Assembly (NCBI GenBank): GCA_020696915.1
Contig: JAJFMR010000082.1
Coordinates: 1 to 9,734, forward strand
Direction of reading: 5' to 3'
Source of the DNA: Rhizobiaceae bacterium
GTDB lineage: Bacteria > Pseudomonadota > Alphaproteobacteria > Rhizobiales > Rhizobiaceae
DNA: 9,734 bases
Positions 1 to 6,023 of this stretch are shown here, in pieces. How positions within the stretch are numbered: the first letter of the stretch is position 1; every line of letters begins with the position of its first letter. The position numbers were made by a program, and so were the translations under genes. The notes under the pieces were generated by a model, which saw only the letters and a list, made by a program, of their open reading frames with translations, was not told the origin of the DNA and searched no databases.

Positions 1-22
1 GCTTCCACTCGCCCGCGGCGCT

Positions 23-463
23 TCAGCAGGGGCTCACCACGTCGCCGGTCTCCACATATACGGATTTCAGCTGCGAGTAGTGATCGGGCGCGGCGAGCCC
101 GAATGCTTGAAGCCGCCGAACGGCACCTCGACCGGGGTGGAGATTGTAGCTGTTGATCCGGCAGGTGCCGGCCTGGAGTTCGGCGAACATTTGGTGGGCG
201 CAGGCGAGATCCCCCTGTGAAAACGCCAGCCGACAGGCCATGGCGCCGCCGACCGCGTTCTCGATATCGGCATCGCCGAACACCATGAGCGGCGACTTGC
301 CACTTCCATAGTCGCGCGCTTCATCAGCGATCCCGCGAGGCCCCGGAACCTGGAGCTCGGCGATGATTTCCCCGGTGGCCGGATAGGTTACCGGCAGCCT
401 GGCGCCGCGCGGATCATCGAGGAAGCTGCCATTGACGTAGTGCGATGCCTTCGGCTGCGCGCG
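23..463 (-). pseudogene. betB: Betaine aldehyde dehydrogenase remnant (degraded betB)
   Basis: This is a collapsed NAD-dependent betaine aldehyde dehydrogenase, whose family normally has about 490 residues; only about 150 codons remain. The N-terminus is recognisable (RAQPKASHYVNG, then YPATGEIIAELQ, about 330-463). It jumps to GKSPLMVFGDADIENAVGGAM (about 240-303) and then to LACAHQMFAELQAGTCRINSYNLHP (about 134-213). Two large internal segments are therefore missing, including the ELGG glutamate and the catalytic cysteine region. An extra base in the four-C run at 134-137 shifts the frame: VEVPFGGFKHSG (97-132) is read in another frame. A further deletion restores the original frame for DHYSQLKSVYVETGD, ending at the TGA at 23-25. 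The usual start Met before RAQPK is absent; a Glu codon stands there. It lies about 30 bases behind betA, as the last member of the bet operon. The decay is seen directly; the betB identity rests on remembered rhizobial BetB sequence. Confidence 0.88.
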
Positions 464-495
464 CTCTCCGGTTCTGTGGCACGTCCGGAAGAAAT

Positions 496-2148
496 TTAAC
501 GATCCGAGACCCGCCAGCGTGGATTGATCCAGGGTTCCTGGTTGGACGGCGGCAGCGGCGTCCGCCCGAGTATATGGTCCGCCGCCTTCTCGCCCGCCAT
601 GATGGAAGGTGCGTTGAGATTGCCGTTGGTGATCCGCGGAAAGATCGACGAGTCGGCGACCCGCAAACCGTCGACGCCGATCACCCGGCATTCGGGATCG
701 ACGACGCTCGAAGGGTCGTCCGGCCTGCCCATCCGGCAGCTGCCGCAGGGATGGTAGGCGCTCTCGGCATGGTCCCGGATGAAGGAATCGAGATCCGCGT
801 CGGTCACCAGATGGCTGCCCGGTGAAATTTCCCTGCCGCGATAGGCGTCGAAGGCGGGCTGCCCGAAGATCTCCCGGGTCAGCCTGATGCAGTGGCGGAA
901 ATCGGACCAGTCGTCCGGATGCGACATGTAGTTGAAGCGGATTTCCGGCGCCGCCCTTGGATCGGCCGATCTGAGCGACACCGTGCCGCGGGACTTCGAC
1001 CGCATCGGGCCGACATGCGCCTGGAAGCCGTGCGATTTCGCTGCCGACCTCCCATCATAGCGGATGGCGGCGGGAATGAAATGATACTGGATGTCGGGGT
1101 AGTCGACGCCGGCGGCGGAGCGCACGAAGGCTGCCGCCTCGAAGTGGTTGGTCGCCCCGAGCCCGGTCTTGAAGAGCAGCCATTCGGCGCCGATCAGCGC
1201 CTTGGAAATCGGATTGAGGACGGAGTAAAGGGTGATCGGCTGGAGCGATTCCTGCTGGATGTAGAGCTCCATGTGGTCCTGCAGATTGCGGCCGACGCCG
1301 GGCCGGTCGGCGACGACCTCGATGCCGTGACGCCGCAGATGCCCGGCGGGCCCGATGCCCGACAGCATCAGCAGCTTCGGCGAATTGATCGCCGATGCGG
1401 CAATGATCACTTCACGTCTTGCCGTGACGGACTGGACCTTCCGGCGAGCTTCGATCTCCACCCCGGTGGCGCGCTGGTTCTCTATCGTAACCCGCCGCGC
1501 CAGGCCGCTGACGAGCCTCACGTTCCCCCGCTTCAGCGCGGGTCGCAGATAGGCATTCGCGGTGGACCAGCGGCGGCCGTGGAAAATGGTCTGCTCCATC
1601 GGCCCGAAGCCTTCCTGCTTCGAGCCGTTATAGTCGGAGGTCAGTTCGAACCCGGCCTGCCTGCCGGCTTCGATGAAAGCCGCATACAGAGGGTTGGTGC
1701 GCGGCCCGCGCTGCACGTGGACGGGCCCGTCGATGCCGCGCCAGCCGTCCTCGCCGCCGCCGGCGTTTTCGAGCCGCTTGAAATAGGGCAGGACGTCGGC
1801 GAACGACCAGCCGGTCGCGCCCGCCTCTGCCCAGTGATCGTAGTCGCGCGCGTGCCCTCTGACATAGACCATCCCGTTGATGGAGGAGGAACCGCCGAGC
1901 ACCTTGCCGCGTGGCGTCGCCAGCACGCGGCCGCCGAGATGCGGTTCGGGCTCGGTGGAAAAGCCCCAGTCGTAGCGGCTCGTGTTGAGCGGGATCGACA
2001 GCGCCGAAGGCATCTGTATCAACGGGCCGAAATCGGTTCCGCCATATTCGATGACGATCACCGAGTGGCTTCCGCCCTCCGACAGCCGGTAAGCCAGGGC
2101 AGCACCCGCCGAACCCGAGCCGATGACGACGAAATCGGCCTCAAGCAT
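496..2148 (-). CDS. betA: Choline dehydrogenase (GMC oxidoreductase)
   Basis: A 550-residue FAD-dependent GMC oxidoreductase that oxidises choline to betaine aldehyde; the family can also carry the aldehyde on to glycine betaine less efficiently and is usually membrane-associated, feeding the respiratory chain. The N-terminal dinucleotide-binding loop is GSGSAG (10-15), with the ribose-binding Glu at 34. GMC signature 1 is around 81-105 (GKVLGGSSSINGM) and signature 2 at 252-266 (INSPKLLMLSGIG). The catalytic His is H466 in HPCGSCRMG and the active-site Asn is in NGNLNAP (508-514). The length and the tail (SNQEPW, NPRWRVSDR) match rhizobial BetA as I remember it. The ATG overlaps the stop of the upstream dehydratase by 8 bases and has no clear Shine-Dalgarno, so it probably depends on translational coupling. 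One oddity is IEYGG after strand 2, where EAGG is usual. Its normal partner betB lies just downstream but is broken. Confidence 0.93.
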   Translation of the reverse strand: MLEADFVVIGSGSAGAALAYRLSEGGSHSVIVIEYGGTDFGPLIQMPSALSIPLNTSRYDWGFSTEPEPHLGGRVLATPRGKVLGGSSSINGMVYVRGHARDYDHWAEAGATGWSFADVLPYFKRLENAGGGEDGWRGIDGPVHVQRGPRTNPLYAAFIEAGRQAGFELTSDYNGSKQEGFGPMEQTIFHGRRWSTANAYLRPALKRGNVRLVSGLARRVTIENQRATGVEIEARRKVQSVTARREVIIAASAINSPKLLMLSGIGPAGHLRRHGIEVVADRPGVGRNLQDHMELYIQQESLQPITLYSVLNPISKALIGAEWLLFKTGLGATNHFEAAAFVRSAAGVDYPDIQYHFIPAAIRYDGRSAAKSHGFQAHVGPMRSKSRGTVSLRSADPRAAPEIRFNYMSHPDDWSDFRHCIRLTREIFGQPAFDAYRGREISPGSHLVTDADLDSFIRDHAESAYHPCGSCRMGRPDDPSSVVDPECRVIGVDGLRVADSSIFPRITNGNLNAPSIMAGEKAADHILGRTPLPPSNQEPWINPRWRVSDR

Positions 2149-3136
2149 TGCCGAGATGGGCGAAGAAGTCGGCCGGCGAGACGTTGCCGCCCGATCCTAT
2201 CACCAGGATCGTCTTGCCGCCGACCGCCTCCCCTCCGTCGAGAAGAGCGGCGAGTGAGGCCGCACCCGATGGTTCGAACACCACCTTCAGCCGTTCGAAG
2301 GCGGTCTTCATCGCCGAACGGACGGAACTGTCCGACACCGTGGTGCCGCGCACCCCCGCGGCAGTCGCCGCGGCGAAGGGTGCCACGCCCGGCCGCCGCG
2401 CCATCAGCCCGTCGCAGATCGATCTCCGGACGAGCGGCCTGGTCTGGATCCCGCCGCTGGCGAGCGACACGCCCATGCCGTCGAAATCCTCAGGCTCGAC
2501 CCCGACGATCTCCGTCTTCGGCGACAGGTAATGGAAGGCGAGCGCCACCCCGCCGATCAGGCCGCCGCCGCCGACGGGGCAAAACACCATGTCGGCCAGC
2601 GCGCCGTTCGCCGCGAGTTGTGCCACGGCTTCCAGCCCGACCGCCGCCTGCCCGGCGACGATCTCCGGGTCGTCGAAGGGATGCAGCAGAACGAGATCGT
2701 CTTCGGCGGCGATCTGCCGCGCCCGCTCCATGGCGACTTCCTCGCGCGCCCTTTCGCCGTGCTCGGTGACGACCACGCGCGCGCCATATCCCGACGTCGC
2801 GTCGCGCTTGGCGAGCGGCGCGTCGACCGGCATGACCATGGTGACCGGAATGCCGAGCCTCTGCCCGGCCGCAGCGAGCCCCTGCGCGAAATTGCCCGAG
2901 GAATAAGCGACCACGCCGCGCCGCGCCTCGTCGCCTGAAAGCCGCGTCAGCCGCCAGTAGGCGCCGCGCACCTTGAACGATCCCGCCCATTGCAGGCATT
3001 CCGGCTTGACGAAGACGCGGGCGGCGCCCGTCTGGCGGGCAAGTGCTGCCGACTCGATGAGTGGCGTCACCTGGATGGCGGGAGCGGTCACGGCCTGCGC
3101 CATGCGCAGATGGTCGAGCGTTGGAACCAGACTCAT
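2141..3136 (-). CDS. PLP-dependent serine/threonine dehydratase-like enzyme
   Basis: A 331-residue fold-type II PLP enzyme of the threonine/serine ammonia-lyase and serine racemase group, which deaminates Thr or Ser to a 2-oxo acid and ammonia. The PLP lysine is K55 in GSFKVRGA. The substrate loop is SSGNFAQG (79-86), the phosphate-binding Gly loop is VGGGGLIGG (188-196), and the C-terminal SGGN motif is at 315-318. There is no C-terminal ACT regulatory domain, so it resembles the short catabolic type rather than feedback-controlled biosynthetic IlvA. The ATG overlaps the GST stop in ATGA, with GAGGG a few bases upstream as ribosome binding site; longer same-frame extensions run over the GST gene and are rejected. 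In a choline operon, one attractive role is to turn serine, derived from betaine via glycine, into pyruvate; this is inference. The exact substrate cannot be read from sequence, and hydroxy-amino acid analogues or racemisation remain possible. Confidence 0.85.
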   Translation of the reverse strand: MSLVPTLDHLRMAQAVTAPAIQVTPLIESAALARQTGAARVFVKPECLQWAGSFKVRGAYWRLTRLSGDEARRGVVAYSSGNFAQGLAAAGQRLGIPVTMVMPVDAPLAKRDATSGYGARVVVTEHGERAREEVAMERARQIAAEDDLVLLHPFDDPEIVAGQAAVGLEAVAQLAANGALADMVFCPVGGGGLIGGVALAFHYLSPKTEIVGVEPEDFDGMGVSLASGGIQTRPLVRRSICDGLMARRPGVAPFAAATAAGVRGTTVSDSSVRSAMKTAFERLKVVFEPSGAASLAALLDGGEAVGGKTILVIGSGGNVSPADFFAHLGNA

Positions 3137-3771
3137 TTTGCCCTCAGGCTCTCGTAGGAGACCATCACATGGGCGGCATAGGCCGGCCGTTGGGACAGCC
3201 GCCCGTAATAGGCCTCCAGATGCGGCGTTTCCGCCCGCTCGAAGTCGACCGTGAAATACCGGTAGAGGTGCGCCCCGACCACGATGTCGGCGAAGCAGGG
3301 TTGCGCGCCGCCTAGATAGTCGGCTTCCGACAGCCTCGCATCGAGCATGGCCGCGAGCGGCTTGAGGCGTTGAACGGCAGCAGCGATCGCCTGGCCGTCG
3401 CGTTGTTCCGGGCGCGTCCCCACCAGCGGCCAGAAGACGCCGGTCAGCAGTTCCGGGCCGAAGCTGGTCTTCATCCACTCCGCCCATTTGTCGAGCTTCG
3501 CCCGGCTGAGGGGATCTGACGGCCAGAAGCTGGCGCTTCCGTATTGCGCACCGAGATAGCGCACGATTGCCGCGCTCTCCCACAGAAAGGCGTCGCCGTC
3601 GCGGAGCACCGGGATCCGCCCGTTCGGGTTCATCGCCCGGAATTCCGGCGTGTCGAGGCCGCCGAATGCCCCGCCCACGTCGATACGCTCGCAGGCGATG
3701 CCGAGTTCGGCCAGTGCCCACATCACGGCCTGCACGTTCACCGACGTGGCGCGGCCCCATACTGTGATCAT
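3133..3771 (-). CDS. Glutathione S-transferase family protein
   Basis: A 212-residue cytosolic GST-fold protein. The N-terminal thioredoxin-like domain starts MITVWGRATSVNVQ, with a Ser around residue 10 in the usual activating position. It has the cis-Pro loop NPNGRIPVL (P54) and the glutathione gamma-glutamyl-binding ES pair (E65-S66) in WESAAIVRYLG. The helical C-terminal domain contains the conserved N-capping FADI (160-163). GSTs of this bacterial type conjugate glutathione to electrophiles or do glutathione-dependent isomerisation or reduction. The ATG at 3771 overlaps the betC stop (TGATG) and is preceded by GAGG with six bases between, which favours it over the in-frame GTG at 3774. 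The 3' end overlaps the dehydratase start in ATGA. GST is not part of the classical bet set. A role in handling reactive betaine aldehyde is conceivable because betB is broken, but this is speculation. Confidence 0.88.
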   Translation of the reverse strand: MITVWGRATSVNVQAVMWALAELGIACERIDVGGAFGGLDTPEFRAMNPNGRIPVLRDGDAFLWESAAIVRYLGAQYGSASFWPSDPLSRAKLDKWAEWMKTSFGPELLTGVFWPLVGTRPEQRDGQAIAAAVQRLKPLAAMLDARLSEADYLGGAQPCFADIVVGAHLYRYFTVDFERAETPHLEAYYGRLSQRPAYAAHVMVSYESLRAK

Positions 3772-5294
3772 CACTCACCTCGCGGAAAACGTTTCGATTC
3801 TTCGAGAATGTTCAGATCCATGTGGTTGCGCATGTAGCGCTCGGAAGCCTTCTGCAGCGGCTGAAAATCCCACGGGAAATAGGCGCCGTTGCGCAGCGCC
3901 GGATAGACCACCTGGCGCCGCGCCTGGCTCTCCCGGACGGCGGCGTCGAAGCCGGCCATGTCCCAGCGCGCCCGGACTTTCTCCATGAAGGTGGCGACCA
4001 GTATGGCGTTTGCCGGATCCGCGGCAAGGTTGAGGCGCTCGAGCGGATCCGATTCCAGATCATAAAGTTGCGGCGGATCGATCTCGCAATGGACGAACTT
4101 GTACCGCCCATCGCGGATCGCGACGAGCGGCGCCGAAGAGCCTTCGGCGGCGTATTCCATGAGCACCGGTTCGGAACGCTCCGCGCCGCCGGTCAGCGGC
4201 AGCAGCGACCGCCCGTCGGTCCACGGTGCGATCGCGTCGATGTCGATCCCGGCAAGCTCGCAGAGCGTCGGCAGCACGTCGAGGTTGGAGACCGGCGAGC
4301 CGATCGTCCGGGCCTCGATGCCGCTGCCGGCGATCATCAGCGGCACCCGCGACGAACCTTCGAAGAAACACATCTTGAACCAGAGGCCGCGCTCCCCGAG
4401 CATGTCGCCATGATCGGAGCAGAGCACGACGACGGTGTCGTCGAGCATCCTCGTGCTTTCCAGCACCGACAGGAGCTCGCCGATCCTGTCGTCGAGCCAG
4501 GAGATGTTGGCGAAATAGCCGCGGCGCGACCGCCGGACATGCTCGCGGCCGATCGCGAAGCTGCCGTAGTCGCTGGCCCGGTAGAGCCGCTGCGAGTGAG
4601 GATCCTGCTCGTCGAAGGGAATACAGGCGGTTTCGGGATCGAGGGCCTGGCAGTTCTCGTAGAGGTCCCAGTACGTGCGGCGCGCGACGTAGGGATCGTG
4701 GGGGTGGCTGAAGGAGACTGTCAGGCACCACGGCCTCTTCGACGGATCCCTGCTGGTGCGGGCGAGCTCATAGAGTTTCTGTCGCGCGCAGAAGGCCACC
4801 TCTTCGTCATATTCGAGCTGGTTCGTCGTCTCGGCAATGCCGGCGCCGGTCACCGAGCCGAGATTGTGATACCACCAGTCGATGCGCTCGCCGGGCCGGC
4901 GATAGTCGGGCGTCCACCCGAAATCCGCCGGATAGATGTCCGTGGTGAGCCGTTCCTCGAAGCCGTGCAACTGGTCCGCTCCGACGAAGTGCATCTTGCC
5001 CGACAGGCATGTGTAGTAGCCGGCGGCGCGCAGATGGTGCGCAAACGTCGGAATGTCCGACGCGAACTCCGCGGCATTGTCGTAGACGCGCGTTCGCGAC
5101 GGCAACTGGCCGCTCATGAAGGCGGCCCGACCGGGCGCGCAGAGCGGCGAGGCGGTATAGCAGTTCCGGAAGCGGGCCGATCGCGCCGCCAGCGCCCTGA
5201 GATGCGGAACGTGGAGAAAATCCGCGGGGCCATCTGGAAACAGCGTCCCGTTGAGCTGGTCGACCATGAGAATGAGGATGTTGGGAGCCGTCAC
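3771..5294 (-). CDS. betC: Choline sulfatase
   Basis: A 507-residue type I sulfatase of the alkaline phosphatase superfamily that hydrolyses choline-O-sulfate to choline and sulfate in the cytoplasm. The formylglycine-forming motif is C-A-P-G-R with C52, inside ASPLCAPGRAAF. Metal and active-site residues of the family are present: D12 in VDQLNG, K100 and H102 in SGKMHFVG, H199 in HPHDPY, D294-H295 in CSDHGDMLGE, and K307. Spacing follows S. meliloti BetC (as I recall C54, D296, H297) at a constant offset of two. The C-terminal block with RNGAYFPWDFQPLQKASERY, typical of choline sulfatases, is intact and ends in RGE. The GTG start at 5294 overlaps the betI stop (GTGA) and gives the expected N-terminus (TAPNILILMVDQ); the open frame continues upstream only through betI. 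No signal peptide is seen. The protein looks complete. Confidence 0.95.
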   Translation of the reverse strand: MTAPNILILMVDQLNGTLFPDGPADFLHVPHLRALAARSARFRNCYTASPLCAPGRAAFMSGQLPSRTRVYDNAAEFASDIPTFAHHLRAAGYYTCLSGKMHFVGADQLHGFEERLTTDIYPADFGWTPDYRRPGERIDWWYHNLGSVTGAGIAETTNQLEYDEEVAFCARQKLYELARTSRDPSKRPWCLTVSFSHPHDPYVARRTYWDLYENCQALDPETACIPFDEQDPHSQRLYRASDYGSFAIGREHVRRSRRGYFANISWLDDRIGELLSVLESTRMLDDTVVVLCSDHGDMLGERGLWFKMCFFEGSSRVPLMIAGSGIEARTIGSPVSNLDVLPTLCELAGIDIDAIAPWTDGRSLLPLTGGAERSEPVLMEYAAEGSSAPLVAIRDGRYKFVHCEIDPPQLYDLESDPLERLNLAADPANAILVATFMEKVRARWDMAGFDAAVRESQARRQVVYPALRNGAYFPWDFQPLQKASERYMRNHMDLNILEESKRFPRGE

Positions 5295-5875
5295 GCTGCC
5301 GCCCCAAGCTTCGCCGTGACATAGTCTTCTACGAGCGCCGCGGCACTTGCCGGATTGGGCAGGCCATCCCTGAGCGCCCTGCGGATGTAGAGGCCGTCGA
5401 TCAGCGCGGCGATGGCCTCGGCCGACCGCTCGGCCTCGGCCCGCGCCATAAGCGGGACAAGGCCGCTCATCAGGTTCGAATGAAGGCGCCTCGCGTAAAC
5501 CCTGAGCAGGCGTCGGGAGAGTGGCGATTTCTGTGCCTGGACATAGAAGGCAAGCCAGGCGTGCACGATCTCCTGGCGGAACTGCGCGGCCGAGAAATTC
5601 ACCGCGATGACGGCCGAAACCCGCTCGCGCGGAGTCACGGCGGCGGCGAGCGCCCGCACGCAATCATGGCCGAGGTCAGTGAGAAGCTGCCGCATCGTGG
5701 CCTGCAGAAGTTCTTCCTTGGCACCGAAATAATGATGCGCCAAGGCCGGCGAAACCCCGGCCCGCCCGGCGATCTCCGACATGGTCACTTCGAGCGAGCC
5801 TCGCTCGCCGATCGTCAGGATCGCGGCGTCGATGATCGCCTTGCGGCGCAGCTTTTTCATTCCGATCCGGGGCAT
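5291..5875 (-). CDS. betI: TetR-family repressor of the choline operon
   Basis: A 194-residue TetR-type regulator, the same length as E. coli BetI (about 195). The DNA-binding helix-turn-helix lies at about 31-57, in MSEIAGRAGVSPALAHHYF followed by GAKEELL. The ligand domain carries BetI hallmarks: AWLAFYVQAQ and RLLRVYARRLHSNL, with IDGLYIRRAL near the end. BetI represses the bet genes and is relieved by choline. It is first in the operon and its stop overlaps the betC GTG. The ATG at 5875 fits the family start (MPRIGM, then RRKAIIDAA); only a weak GGAAA is seen upstream. A candidate operator lies about 28 bases upstream of this start, so autoregulation is likely. I infer repression of the operon; any effect on the divergent thiolase operon is open. 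Confidence 0.93.
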   Translation of the reverse strand: MPRIGMKKLRRKAIIDAAILTIGERGSLEVTMSEIAGRAGVSPALAHHYFGAKEELLQATMRQLLTDLGHDCVRALAAAVTPRERVSAVIAVNFSAAQFRQEIVHAWLAFYVQAQKSPLSRRLLRVYARRLHSNLMSGLVPLMARAEAERSAEAIAALIDGLYIRRALRDGLPNPASAAALVEDYVTAKLGAAA

Positions 5876-5895
5876 GGCAGGTTTCCGGAGGCCAC

Positions 5896-5922
5896 ACTAT
5901 TTTTACTTGACTGGTCAATCAA
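5896..5922 (-). promoter_or_regulatory. Candidate BetI operator and betI promoter
   Basis: TTGAC (5907-5911) and GTCAA (5914-5918) form a perfect inverted repeat with a 2-base centre. The outer TT/AA pairs extend it to an imperfect 20-base dyad (5903-5922) that reads TTGATTGACC on the minus strand. From memory this resembles the E. coli BetI site, which contains TTGATTGG and TTCAA, but I could not check this. A weak minus-strand promoter may overlap it: TTGATT at 5922-5917 with AATAGT at 5901-5896 (15-base spacing) or TAGTGT at 5899-5894 (17-base spacing). The position directly upstream of betI fits autorepression. Confidence 0.5.
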
Positions 5923-5923
5923 C

Positions 5924-5946
5924 AAAAAAACCGCCGTGAGGGCGGT
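5924..5946 (-). terminator. Intrinsic terminator facing the minus direction
   Basis: Read on the minus strand, a 6-bp stem ACCGCC/GGCGGT with loop CTCAC (5946-5930) is followed by a run of six T (5929-5924), the classic intrinsic terminator form. On the plus strand the stem is followed only by CTTTAC, so it is at best weak that way. It sits upstream of the betI promoter, where no leftward gene ends. It could block antisense transcription from the thiolase operon or be left over from an earlier gene order. Confidence 0.6.
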
Positions 5947-5954
5947 CTTTACGG

Positions 5955-6002
5955 CGCGGCGCGCCGCGTCCATCTTACGCAAGACTCCGCGCCCGCGCGG
6001 GC
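5955..6002 (+). repeat. Two GC-only palindromes in the thiolase leader
   Basis: CGCGGCGCGCCGCG (5955-5968) is a perfect 14-base palindrome, and GCCCGCGCGGGC (5991-6002) is a perfect 12-base palindrome ending 22 bases before the thiolase ATG. They would be in the 5' leader if transcription starts near 5950 or earlier. They may form RNA hairpins or be protein sites, but palindromes of G and C arise easily at this base composition, so no function is claimed. Confidence 0.3.
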
Positions 6003-6011
6003 ACCCAATTC

Positions 6012-6017
6012 AAGGAG
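6012..6017 (+). promoter_or_regulatory. Strong ribosome binding site of the thiolase gene
   Basis: AAGGAG lies 6 bases before the ATG at 6024. It is the strongest Shine-Dalgarno in the window and fixes the start of the first gene in the rightward operon. Confidence 0.85.
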
Positions 6018-6023
6018 ACGGAC

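Noticed and set aside
892..2769. Plus-strand open frame of 625 codons antisense to betA and the dehydratase
   Set aside because: It is rich in Arg, Ala and Pro, has no recognisable motif, and lies opposite two well-supported genes; long antisense frames are expected at this GC content.
2141..3778. Long version of the dehydratase frame starting at a GTG at 3778
   Set aside because: The first 214 codons lie out of frame over the intact GST gene; the ATG at 3136, with ATGA overlap and ribosome site, matches the family length.
3822..5324. Plus-strand open frame of 500 codons antisense to betC
   Set aside because: The composition is typical of a reverse-strand shadow and betC on the other strand is intact with all catalytic motifs.
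5907..5934. Plus-strand promoter with TTGACT as -35 for the thiolase operon
   Set aside because: No acceptable -10 hexamer lies 16-18 bases downstream; the expected place is A-tract and terminator stem.
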